DNA from: Streptomyces sp. CBMA156
Lineage (GTDB): Bacteria > Actinomycetota > Actinomycetes > Streptomycetales > Streptomycetaceae
DNA: 50,247 bases
Assembly: GCF_014596515.1 (NCBI RefSeq)
Contig: NZ_MSJQ01000195.1
Span: 1-50,247 of the forward strand
Reading direction: 5' to 3'
Positions within the stretch are counted from its first letter, which is position 1. Each line of letters opens with the position of its first letter. This document shows, piece by piece, positions 42,452-49,872 of this stretch. The notes under the pieces are model-generated. The model was not told the DNA's origin. It ran no database searches and saw only the letters and a list, made by a program, of their open reading frames with translations. A program made the position numbers and the translations under genes.

Positions 42452-43387
42452 ATGCGCACCATCACCCAGACCGCCCTCGGCGACCCGGACGTGCTCCACC
42501 AGGCCGAGGCCGAGCGCCCCGAACCCGGCGTCGGCCAGGTCCTCGTGGCCGTCCACGCCGCCGGGGTCAACCCCACCGACTGGAAGCACCGCCGGCACGG
42601 CTACTTCCTCGGCCAGCCCCCGTTCACCCTCGGCTGGGACGTCTCCGGCACCGTCGAGGCGGTCGGCCCCGGCGTCTCGCTCCTCGCCCCGGGCGACGAG
42701 GTGTTCGGCATGCTGCCCTACCCGCAGGGCGCCGGTGCGCACGCCGAGTACGTCACCGGCCCCGCCAGGGCCTTCGCGCCCAAGCCCGCCGCACTGAGCC
42801 ACGTCGAGGCGGCCGCGCTGCCGCTCGTGTCGCTGACCGCCTGGCAGGCCCTCGTCGACACCGCGCGGGTCCGGCCGGGGCAGCGGGTCCTGGTGCACGC
42901 GGCGGCCGGCGGCGTGGGGCACGTCGCCGTGCAGATCGCCAAGGCGCGCGGCGCGTACGTCATCGGCACGGCGTCCGCCGCCAAGCACGACGTCGTCCGG
43001 GGCCTGGGCGCGGACGAGGTGATCGACTACCGCACCGCGGACTTCGTGAAGGAGGCCCGCGACATCGACGTGGTGCTCGACCCGCTGGGCGGGGAGGACC
43101 GGCTGCGCTCGCTGGAGACGCTCCGGCCGGGCGGCGTCCTGGTGTCGATCCTGCCCCAGGGCCTGGAGGGCCTCGCCGAGCGCGCCGCCGAGCTGGGCGT
43201 GACGGCGAAGACCATGATCGTCGAGCACGACCAGGCCGGCATGGCGGCGATCGCCGCCCTCGCCGAGTCCGGGCAGCTGCGCGCGCACGTCTCCGGCACG
43301 TACCCGCTCGCCGAGGCCGCCGGGGCCCACGCCGAGGGCGAGACGGGCCGGGTCGTGGGGAAGCTGGTGCTCACCGTCCGCCCGTAG
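42452..43387 (+). CDS. NADPH:quinone oxidoreductase-like protein (MDR family, zinc-free)
   Basis: This is a 311-residue medium-chain dehydrogenase/reductase. The N-terminal part has the family AAGVNPTDWKHRRHG and GWDVSGTVEAVGPGV. The Rossmann part has GQRVLVHAAAGGVGHVAVQIAKARGAYVIGTAS and GADEVIDYRTADF. The Cys/His zinc ligands of alcohol dehydrogenases are absent, as in quinone reductases and crotonyl/enoyl-type reductases. The ATG at 42452 is preferred because AGGA lies 6 bases upstream and the protein then opens like its family; the ATG at 42437 is the alternative. It probably reduces quinones or enones and is likely controlled by the divergent GlxA-type regulator. Confidence 0.9.
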   Translation: MRTITQTALGDPDVLHQAEAERPEPGVGQVLVAVHAAGVNPTDWKHRRHGYFLGQPPFTLGWDVSGTVEAVGPGVSLLAPGDEVFGMLPYPQGAGAHAEYVTGPARAFAPKPAALSHVEAAALPLVSLTAWQALVDTARVRPGQRVLVHAAAGGVGHVAVQIAKARGAYVIGTASAAKHDVVRGLGADEVIDYRTADFVKEARDIDVVLDPLGGEDRLRSLETLRPGGVLVSILPQGLEGLAERAAELGVTAKTMIVEHDQAGMAAIAALAESGQLRAHVSGTYPLAEAAGAHAEGETGRVVGKLVLTVRP

Positions 43388-43397
43388 CGGCCACCCT

Positions 43398-43438
43398 CCC
43401 GCACCGCGCGGCCCCCGTCGGGCGCCGCGCGGTGCGGG
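43398..43438. terminator. Bidirectional hairpin terminator
   Basis: CCCGCACCGCGCGGC and its exact complement form a 15-bp stem with an 11-base loop, midway between the convergent oxidoreductase and IclR-family genes. Confidence 0.8.
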
Positions 43439-43450
43439 CAGGAGGGCGGG

Positions 43451-44164
43451 TCAGACGTTGCGCAGCGCGTCGGTGAGGTGCTCGGCCGCCTCCAGGACGG
43501 CCCGGGAGAGCTGGGCGCCGGGGTGCCGGGTGAGCCGTTCGATGGGGCCGGAGACGGAGACGGCGGCCACCACGCGGTTGGAGGGCCCGCGCACCGGGGC
43601 GGACACCGAGGCGACGCCGGGCTCGCGCTCGCCGATGGACTGGGCCCAGCCCCGGCGCCGTACGCCGCTCAGCGCGGTGGCGGTGAAGCGGGCGCCCTGG
43701 AGGCCCCGGTGGAGGCGCTCGGGCTCCTCCCAGGCGAGCAGGATCTGGGCGGCGGAGCCGACCTTCATCGGCAGGGTGACGCCGACCGGGACGGTGTCGC
43801 GCAGGCCGGAGAGCCGCTCGGCGGCGGCCACGCAGATCCGGATCTCGCCCTGTCTGCGGTAGAGCTGGGCGCTCTCGCCGGTCAGGTCGCGCAGCTGGGT
43901 GAGGACCGAGCCGGCCGCGGCCAGCAGGCGGTCCTCGCCGGCGGCCGCCGAGAGCTCGCCGAGCCGGGGGCCGAGGGTGAACCGGCCCTGCAGGTCACGG
44001 CTGACCAGGCGGTGGTGCTCCATCGCGACGGCCAGCCGGTGCGCGGTGGGCCTGGCCAGGCCGGTCGCGCTCACCAGGCCGCCCAGGGTGGTGGGCCCGG
44101 CCTCCAGGATGCCGAGGATCGAGGTGACCTTGTCGAGCACGCCGACGCCGCTCGTGTTGTCCAT
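43451..44164 (-). CDS. IclR-family transcriptional regulator, NdgR-like
   Basis: This is a 237-residue protein. The winged HTH is TLGGLVSATGLARPTAHRLAVAMEHHRLVSRD (about 25-56), followed by an IclR effector domain. The opening MDNTSGVGVLDKV and the stretch FTATALSGVRRRGWAQSIGEREPGVASVSAPVRG are almost those I know from NdgR/AreB, which controls leucine and other amino acid biosynthesis in Streptomyces. That gene normally lies divergent from leuCD, but here the divergent gene is a P450, which suggests a paralogue or a rearranged locus. The ATG at 44164 is chosen because the family begins MDN. A 10-bp inverted repeat lies in its leader. Confidence 0.9.
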   Translation of the reverse strand: MDNTSGVGVLDKVTSILGILEAGPTTLGGLVSATGLARPTAHRLAVAMEHHRLVSRDLQGRFTLGPRLGELSAAAGEDRLLAAAGSVLTQLRDLTGESAQLYRRQGEIRICVAAAERLSGLRDTVPVGVTLPMKVGSAAQILLAWEEPERLHRGLQGARFTATALSGVRRRGWAQSIGEREPGVASVSAPVRGPSNRVVAAVSVSGPIERLTRHPGAQLSRAVLEAAEHLTDALRNV

Positions 44165-44682
44165 GGGTGGGTACTCCAGTCTCAATGCCCGTGAGCGGCG
44201 GGTGGGTTCCGCTCACGGACGGCTCCTGGCGGGGAGCAGGGGGGTGATCAGCGAGGACGGGCCGGGGAAGTCGGCCGATAGCCTGCGCCGGGCACGAGAC
44301 GGGTACGCGGAAGGGCCGGGGCGGGAAGCGCCCGGGCGAAGGACAGCACAGAGAGCACCGTGTCTCCTCATCTTTTCCCGCGCCACATTGGCGGCAGGCC
44401 GGAGTTGGCACTGACCCCGGACGGCGCCGGCGCGTACTTCGGACGCCGGGTCGAACGGGGAGTTGCCGGGGCTTCGTAGGGCCGGTCCCTCCACCCCTCT
44501 GGATGATTCGTTGGGAACCATACAAGATTCCCCGGGCTGGTCGCCAAACGGTTTCCGCTCCCGGCCGCGGGGGCGGCGTTGCGCCGACGGCCCGCGGCCC
44601 GGTGCGGGAAGAATCCGGCGGGGCGAGTCCGGCTCGGCGAGTCCGTCGGGGCGAAGGCGGCGGGCCGCCCCGAGGAGGTCCG
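44165..44682. other. Divergent intergenic region (NdgR-like / P450)
   Basis: These 518 bases contain no convincing gene. They hold an inverted repeat in the IclR leader and, near 44505-44535, the lowest-GC part (CGTTGGGAACCATACAAG then ATTCCCC), with GGGAA-(10)-TTCCC at about 44514-44533 that could be an IclR-type operator or part of the P450 promoter. Confidence 0.45.
44189..44218 (-). promoter_or_regulatory. Inverted repeat in the leader of the NdgR-like gene
   Basis: CCGTGAGCGG-(10)-CCGCTCACGG is a perfect 10-bp repeat 25 bases upstream of the leftward start. It could be an operator for autoregulation or an mRNA hairpin. Confidence 0.45.
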
Positions 44683-46083
44683 ATGAACATCCCCGGTCCC
44701 GCACCCCGCCCGGACGGCGGGACGGGCGCCGTCGCACGGGCCGGCGGCCTGCACGCCTACCAGCTGTGGCTGCACGCCGAGTACGGACCGGTCGTACGGT
44801 TCCAGCTGCCCGGCGCCGAGACCGCCGTGTCGATCGCCGATCCGGTGCTGCTGGAGGCCACCGCCCACCTCGACGAGCGGCCGCGGCGGCTGTTCTCGTT
44901 CCTGGACCCGCTGTTCGAGACGGGCAACCTCCAGACGCTCCCGGCCGAGGAGCACGCCCCGTGGCGCCGGCTGCTGCTCACCACCCTGGCCGGACGGCCC
45001 TCGCACGAACGGCACTTGGCCCGCTTCGCCACACTGGCCACCGGACTCGCCGACCGCTGGGCCGCCCTGCCCGCGGGCCGGCCCGTCCGGCTCCAGCGGG
45101 AACTCACCGGGGTCTCGCTGCGGATGATCCGCGCCTTCGCCCTGGGCGGCGGGGCCGAGGACCCGGACGGCGCGGTCGAAGACCCAACCGGCGCGACCGA
45201 GGACCCGGACGGCATGGTCGAGGCCTTCGAGGTGGTGCTCACCGACTACCTGGAACGCCTCTACCACGTCCCGTCCGGGCAGGCCCCGGAGCGGCGCGCC
45301 GAACGGACCGCCCGGGCACTCGCCCACCTGCGGAGCACGGTCGACCGGGTGATCGCGGCACACCGCCCCGGCCTCCCCGGCGACCGCAGCGACCTGATCG
45401 GCGCCCTCGTCGAGGCCGGCGAGAGCCCCGCGCGGATCCGCGACACCGTCCTCGCGACGCTGCTCGCCGCCCACCACACCACCGGCGTCGCCGTCTCCTG
45501 GACCCTGCACCTGCTCGCCGGGCACCCGGCGGCGGCCGAGCGCGTCACCGCGGAACTCGACCGCGTCCTCGGCGACCGCCCCGCGCCGGAGTACGCCGAC
45601 CTGCACCGCCTGTGCTACCTGGACATGGCCCTGCGGGAGTCGCTGCGCCGCTACCCGCCCGGCCCCTACGGCGCCCGGCTGACCACCGACCCGCTGACCG
45701 TCGGCGGGTACACGGTCCCCGCCGGGGCGGTGGTCTTCTACCCGTTCTGGGCGGTCCACCTGAACCCCGCGTACTGGCCGGAGCCGGAGCGGTTCCGGCC
45801 CGAGCGGTTCACCCCGGAGGAGTCGGCCGGGCGTCCGCGGCTGGCCTGGATCCCGTTCGGCCTGGGCCCGCGCAGCTGCGAGGGGGCCGCGCTGGCCAGG
45901 GTGGAGGCCCTGGTGCTGCTGGCCGTCCTGCTCAGGCGCTTCCGCTTCCGGCCGGAGCCGGGCCACCGGGTGGTCCCGGTCGAACGGTTCGTCCTGTGGG
46001 CCGCCGACGACATCCGGATGCTGGTGACGCCCCGGGGCGGCTCCGGACCCCACAGCCCGGAGCCGACGGCCAGGCAGCCGTAG
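44683..46083 (+). CDS. Cytochrome P450 (CYP102/4-like class)
   Basis: This is a 466-residue P450, longer than typical soluble actinobacterial types and closer to fatty-acid or terpenoid hydroxylases. Motifs: C-helix APWRRLLL, I-helix LLAAHHTTG, ExxR in LRESLRRYPPG, PERFRPERFTPE, and heme loop FGLGPRSCEGAALARVE with the Cys ligand. An acidic repeat (EDPDG / EDPTG / EDPDG, residues about 158-180) is inserted before the F-G region and looks like a triplicated 21-base unit. The start has the strong GAGGAGGTCCG before the ATG. It is divergent from the NdgR-like gene, which may regulate it. No redox partner is near. The substrate is unknown. Confidence 0.93.
   Translation: MNIPGPAPRPDGGTGAVARAGGLHAYQLWLHAEYGPVVRFQLPGAETAVSIADPVLLEATAHLDERPRRLFSFLDPLFETGNLQTLPAEEHAPWRRLLLTTLAGRPSHERHLARFATLATGLADRWAALPAGRPVRLQRELTGVSLRMIRAFALGGGAEDPDGAVEDPTGATEDPDGMVEAFEVVLTDYLERLYHVPSGQAPERRAERTARALAHLRSTVDRVIAAHRPGLPGDRSDLIGALVEAGESPARIRDTVLATLLAAHHTTGVAVSWTLHLLAGHPAAAERVTAELDRVLGDRPAPEYADLHRLCYLDMALRESLRRYPPGPYGARLTTDPLTVGGYTVPAGAVVFYPFWAVHLNPAYWPEPERFRPERFTPEESAGRPRLAWIPFGLGPRSCEGAALARVEALVLLAVLLRRFRFRPEPGHRVVPVERFVLWAADDIRMLVTPRGGSGPHSPEPTARQP
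45154..45216 (+). repeat. Imperfect 21-base tandem repeat inside the P450 gene
   Basis: Three units of the form GCG-(G/A)(T/C)C-GA(G/A)-GAC-CC(G/A)-(G/A)(A/C)C-GGC encode A-V/T-E-D-P-D/T-G. The array adds about 20 acidic residues in a surface loop. Confidence 0.6.
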
Positions 46084-46216
46084 AGCCAGACAGCCGTAGA
46101 ACCCGAGGGACTCCCGCCCTTCGCGGCGCCGCTGCCAGCGTGCGGACCGCCTGAACCACCGCCTGAACCACCGCGTGGACCCACCGGGTGGGCCCGACGG
46201 ATCAGGTGACGCCGGG

Positions 46217-46717
46217 TCAGGCCTCCTTCCCGGCCCCTCCGACGCCCTCGGCCCCTCCGGCGTTCCCGACCCGTCCGACGCTCCCGGCCCCTCCGGCGTT
46301 CTCGACCTTGCCGACGCACAGCGCCCAGATGACCAGGGCGTCGATCGCGATCAGGACGACGGCCCACAGCGGGTAGTACGGCAGCCAGAGGAAGTTGGCG
46401 ATCATTCCCAGCCCCGCCACGACGACCCCGACGACGCGCGCCCAGAAGGAACCGCTGAAGACCGCCACCCCGGCCACGATCACGACGACCCCGAGGATGA
46501 GGTGGATCCATCCCCAGCCCTCGGTGTTCATCGCGTACACGTAGCTGCGGGTGACGATGAGCAGTCCGTCCTTGCGAATGGCGGCGGTCCCCTGGAAGAC
46601 CGCCATCATGCCGGCGGTGATCAGCATGACCCCGGCGAAGATGGTCCACCCGCTCGCGTGCGGGTAGCGCTCGGGGCCCCGGGTGGTGGGGCCGACTCCG
46701 GTAGCACTGCTGGCCAT
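46217..46717 (-). CDS. Integral membrane protein (DUF7144-like)
   Basis: This 166-residue protein has four hydrophobic segments: GWTIFAGVMLITAGMMAVFQG, WIHLILGVVVIVAGVAVFSG, VVGVVVAGLGMIANFLWLP and PLWAVVLIAIDALVIWALC. A Gly/Ala/Val/Asn repeat tail (VENAGGAGSVGRVGNAGG) follows. GWGWIHLILGVVVI and LPYYPLWAV are the marks of small streptomycete membrane proteins of unknown role. The ATG at 46717 has AAGGAG 8 bases upstream and is chosen over the start 72 bases earlier. It is divergent from the MerR-controlled operon. Confidence 0.85.
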   Translation of the reverse strand: MASSATGVGPTTRGPERYPHASGWTIFAGVMLITAGMMAVFQGTAAIRKDGLLIVTRSYVYAMNTEGWGWIHLILGVVVIVAGVAVFSGSFWARVVGVVVAGLGMIANFLWLPYYPLWAVVLIAIDALVIWALCVGKVENAGGAGSVGRVGNAGGAEGVGGAGKEA

Positions 46718-46814
46718 GACTCGGGCTCCTTCGGGTAGCAACCGCCTCGCGGACACGGTGAGACGGGAGGGACAGGCCCCGTATTTCACCGTAAGACCGG
46801 ACCTTCGGTTCCGC

Positions 46815-46845
46815 TTGACCTTGACACCGTGACAAGCCCTTCACT
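46815..46845 (+). promoter_or_regulatory. MerR-type promoter with 19-base spacer and operator dyad
   Basis: TTGACC and TTCACT are separated by exactly 19 bases. The dyad CTTGACACCGTGACAAG (46820-46836) fills the space between the boxes. An overlong 19-base spacer with the operator inside is the hallmark of promoters twisted open by MerR-family activators, and the MerR-family gene of this operon is the obvious candidate. Confidence 0.75.
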
Positions 46846-46866
46846 GGGTCCGAGGAGGTGGTCCCG

Positions 46867-47541
46867 ATGACCAGCACGAACGAGGACACGGACACGGTGC
46901 GGGCGGCGCTCCGCGGGCTGGGACACGGCGATCCGTCGGTCCGGCTCCGGGCGGCACTCGCCGTCGGCACGAGCCCGGACGAGGGGTCCGTCGGCACGCT
47001 CGTCGAGCGGTGCGCGGTCGAACCGGAGTTCTCCGTGCGCGAGCTGCTCACCTGGGCGCTCACCCGGCACCCGGCGGCGCTGACGGTGCCGGCACTGTTC
47101 GGCGAGGTCCGCTCGGAGCGTGCCCAGGCACGGAGCCAGGCGCTGCACACGCTGTCCAAGATCGGGGACCGGCGGGCCTGGCCGGTGATCACGCCGGCGC
47201 TGCTGGCCGACGCCGACGAGGAGGTGGCCAGGTGCGCCTGGCGGGCGGCGGTCGTGCTGGTGCCCGAGGGTGCGGAGCACGGGTTGGCCGTATCGTTGGC
47301 GGCCCAGCTCGGGCGCGGCGGACACGAGACCCGGCTGAGCCTCAGCCGGGCGCTGGTCGCGCTCGGGGAGGTGATGCTGCCGGTGCTGGACGCCGCGGCG
47401 ACGGACCCCGACCCCCGGGTGCGCGCCCACGCGCTCGCCACGGAACGGCTGTGGCGCGACCCGGACGCGGGGTCCGGGTTCGCGGTCGAGGAGGCGAAGC
47501 GCACGGTGGCCCTCGGCGGGGGCGGCCGGGAGGGACGGTAG
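46867..47541 (+). CDS. HEAT-repeat protein
   Basis: This 224-residue all-helical protein has HEAT-like units such as VRLRAALAVGTSPDEGSVGTLVERC, VRELLTWALTRHPAALTVPALF, ARSQALHTLSKIGDRRAWPVI and VARCAWRAAVVLVPEG. A terminal one is PDPRVRAHALATERLW. There is no catalytic or membrane motif. It is the first gene behind the MerR-type promoter, 3 bases before the MerR-HEAT gene, so the two are probably coexpressed and may bind each other through their HEAT regions. Similar small HEAT proteins are often found beside MerR regulators. GAGGAGG precedes the ATG; an in-frame GTG at 46858 is less likely. Confidence 0.85.
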   Translation: MTSTNEDTDTVRAALRGLGHGDPSVRLRAALAVGTSPDEGSVGTLVERCAVEPEFSVRELLTWALTRHPAALTVPALFGEVRSERAQARSQALHTLSKIGDRRAWPVITPALLADADEEVARCAWRAAVVLVPEGAEHGLAVSLAAQLGRGGHETRLSLSRALVALGEVMLPVLDAAATDPDPRVRAHALATERLWRDPDAGSGFAVEEAKRTVALGGGGREGR

Positions 47542-47544
47542 GCA

Positions 47545-48549
47545 GTGCTGATCGGCGAGGTCGCGCGGCGGTCCGGGGTCAGCGCCCGGATGCTCAGGCA
47601 CTACGAGTCGCTCGGCCTGGTGCGGCCGACGGGGCGCACCGACTCCGGCTACCGCCAGTACGCGGAGGAGGACATCCGGCGGATCTTCCATGTCGAGAGC
47701 CTGCGGTCGCTGGGCCTGTCGCTGCGCGACGTCGGCCGGGCGCTCGACGAGCCCGGTTTCGCGCCCGCGGAGCTGGTCGACGGCCTCGTCCGCCGCACCC
47801 GGGAGCGCATCGCGGCGGAGACGGAGCTGCTCACCCGGCTCCGCCGGATCGGGGCGGCGGAACCGGCGGGCTGGGAGGAGGTCCTGCGGATCGTCGCGCT
47901 GCTCCAGGCCCTGGAGTCGAAGAGCCCGGGGGCCAGGCAGCGCGCGGCCCTGTCCGCCGGCGAGGACGTCCCCGTGCCGGTGGAGGCACTGGTCGAGGCC
48001 GTGCTGGGCGAGTCGGACCCGAACGTCGCCGGGGCCCTGCGCTGGGCGCTGGCGCAGTCGGGCGGGGACGGGCCGCGCCTGCTGGCGGCGGGCCTCGAAT
48101 CGCCCTCGGCCGAGGTGCGCGGGCGTGCCGTCCGGTCCATCGCCGAGTTCCCCGACGGGACGGCGACCGCCCTGCTGCGGGAGGCCCTCACCCACCGGGA
48201 CCTGGCGGTCCGCAGGTACGCGGCGCTGGCGCTCGGGGCCCGCGGGGTGGCCGAGGCCGTCCCGACGCTCATCGACATGATCGTCGAGGAGGCGAACGAC
48301 GTCGACGCCGCCGACGCGCTGAGCGCGCTCGCGGGGGACCCGGCACTGGCGGACCGGATCGCCGACGGGCTCGTCGGCCGGCTCACCGGCGACGGCGCCG
48401 GGCCGTCCGCGCGCCGGCGGCTGGCCCAGGCGCTGGCGGACATCCCGGGAGCCACCACGTCGCGCGCCCTCGAAGGGCTGTCCCGGGACGAGGACCGTGC
48501 GGTCGCGCTGACCGCGGCGTACATTCTCAAGCTGCGCGACGCGCGGTAG
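47545..48549 (+). CDS. MerR-family regulator with HEAT-repeat C-terminal domain
   Basis: This protein has 334 residues. The N-terminal MerR winged helix (LIGEVARRSGVSARMLRHYESLGLVRPTGRTDSGYRQY, about 2-40) is followed by the usual helix pair (DIRRIFHVESLRSLGLSLRDVGRAL) and the antiparallel coil. In place of a metal- or drug-binding domain are HEAT repeats (about 140-330): NVAGALRWALAQSGGDGPRLLAAGL, VRGRAVRSIAEFPDGTATALL, VRRYAALALGARGVAEAVPTLI. It likely binds the dyad at 46820-46836 and activates its own operon. What it senses is not known; protein-protein contact is a reasonable guess. Confidence 0.9.
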   Translation: MLIGEVARRSGVSARMLRHYESLGLVRPTGRTDSGYRQYAEEDIRRIFHVESLRSLGLSLRDVGRALDEPGFAPAELVDGLVRRTRERIAAETELLTRLRRIGAAEPAGWEEVLRIVALLQALESKSPGARQRAALSAGEDVPVPVEALVEAVLGESDPNVAGALRWALAQSGGDGPRLLAAGLESPSAEVRGRAVRSIAEFPDGTATALLREALTHRDLAVRRYAALALGARGVAEAVPTLIDMIVEEANDVDAADALSALAGDPALADRIADGLVGRLTGDGAGPSARRRLAQALADIPGATTSRALEGLSRDEDRAVALTAAYILKLRDAR

Positions 48550-48576
48550 GCGGCGGCTTCGAGGGGTGGGGGTGGC

Positions 48577-49833
48577 GTGACGGGGGGCAGGCAGTTCCGT
48601 CGGCAGCGGAGGCTCTTCCTCTCGGTGGCGATCGACACCGTCGGCGCCGGTGTCTTCCTGCCGCTGTCGCTGCTGTACTTCGTCACCGTCCGGCACTTCC
48701 CCGCAGCCGCCGCGGGCACCGCCGTGACGGTCGGCTCGCTCGCCTCCTTCGCCGTCGTACCGCTCTGCGGGCGGGCCGTCCAGGCGGTGGGGCCCAAGTC
48801 CTGCCTGCTCGTCAGCAACGTCCTGACCGCGCTCGGGTACGGCCTCTTCTTCGTGGCGGGGAACCTGTTCACGGTGGCCGCCGCCACCTTCCTGGTGACC
48901 GCCTCCGACCGCCTGTACGGGGCCGCCTGGCCCACGCTGGTCGCCCGGTTCGCGAAGCCGGAGGAGCTCACCGGGTGGTTCTCCGCGGTCACCGTGCTCA
49001 AGACGACCTCGCTGGGCGTCGGCACCCTCGCGGCGACCGCCCTGCTGGCCCTCGCCGGCGGACACGGCCTGGAGATCGCGCTCGCCCTGAACAGCGCGAG
49101 CTCCCTGCTCGCGGCCGTCCTGCTGCTGGGGGTCGCGGTGCCGGCCGTCGGGCGGCCCGCGCACCGGGCGGCGAGGTCCGACACCCGGGCGGCGCTCGGG
49201 GACCGGCCCTTCGTCTCCCTCGTGGTGTCGCAGACGCTGCTGTCGGCGGCCTGGCTGATCCCGACCGTCGCCTTCCCGGTCTACCTCGTGGAGACCCTCC
49301 ACCAGGCCGCGTACTGGCCCACGGTCGTGGTCGCCGTCCGCTACGCCACCGCCACCTGCCTCCAGATGCCGATCAGCCGGCGGCTCTCCGGCTGGAGCCG
49401 GTCACGGATCCTCCGCCTGGCGATCGGCGCGGTCGCCGTGGCCATCGCCCTGACGGCCACGGTCTCCGCCGTACCGCCCGCGTTCCAGGGCCCGCTCGCC
49501 GTCCTCGTGGCCGCCGTCCTGTCACTGGCCGAGCTGGCCTCGAAGCCCACCGCGGCCGCGCAGGCGGTGGCGATGGCGCCCAAGGGCGACGAGGGGCCGT
49601 ACATGTCCCTGTTCCAGCTGACCTGGACGGTGTCCTACGCGGTCGGGCCCGCCGTCATCGGTGTGGGCCTGGAGAACCCCCCGCTGCTGTGGGCCGGGCT
49701 GGGCCTCTGCGTGGCGGCGAGCGGCCTGGCCCACCGCCTCCGCTCCCCGTGGCACCGGGCTGCCGGCGACACCCCTGCGGGGCAACTCCCCCGCCCCGCC
49801 GGGGAACTGCGGGAGGAGGCCGACGTCCCGTGA
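48577..49833 (+). CDS. MFS transporter
   Basis: This 418-residue protein has about twelve membrane segments (LFLSVAIDTVGAGVFLPLSLLYFV, AGTAVTVGSLASFAVVPLCGRAV, LGVGTLAATALLALAGG, LAVLVAAVLSLAELA and others). An RLYGAAWPTLVAR stretch and the C-terminal QLTWTVSYAVGPAVIG half-repeat are characteristic of drug/H+ antiporters of the DHA1 type. GTG at 48577 follows GAGGGGTGGG. It is 27 bases after the MerR-HEAT gene and the last gene of the operon, so it is the likely effector: export of a toxic compound sensed by the regulator. The substrate is unknown. Confidence 0.93.
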   Translation: MTGGRQFRRQRRLFLSVAIDTVGAGVFLPLSLLYFVTVRHFPAAAAGTAVTVGSLASFAVVPLCGRAVQAVGPKSCLLVSNVLTALGYGLFFVAGNLFTVAAATFLVTASDRLYGAAWPTLVARFAKPEELTGWFSAVTVLKTTSLGVGTLAATALLALAGGHGLEIALALNSASSLLAAVLLLGVAVPAVGRPAHRAARSDTRAALGDRPFVSLVVSQTLLSAAWLIPTVAFPVYLVETLHQAAYWPTVVVAVRYATATCLQMPISRRLSGWSRSRILRLAIGAVAVAIALTATVSAVPPAFQGPLAVLVAAVLSLAELASKPTAAAQAVAMAPKGDEGPYMSLFQLTWTVSYAVGPAVIGVGLENPPLLWAGLGLCVAASGLAHRLRSPWHRAAGDTPAGQLPRPAGELREEADVP

Positions 49834-49872
49834 CCGGCGCCGCGCCGCACGGCTGCCGGGCGCCCGGAGGGA

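Noticed and set aside
44264..44280. GGGAAGTCGGCC near 44265 as a fifth palindrome copy
   Set aside because: Only the left half of the core is present; the complementary arm is missing.
44213..44737. Minus-strand frames in the NdgR/P450 gap as a real gene
   Set aside because: They are Arg/Pro/Gly/Ser-rich, overlap the P450 start and promoter, and lack a family pattern.
46084..46216. Tandem-looking CCGCCTGAACCA repeats after the P450 as an element
   Set aside because: Only two imperfect short copies are present in a 133-base gap, not distinguishable from simple sequence drift.
46786..49302. An 838-residue minus-strand frame over the HEAT/MerR/MFS operon
   Set aside because: It is antisense to three genes with recognisable domains and has no motif of its own.
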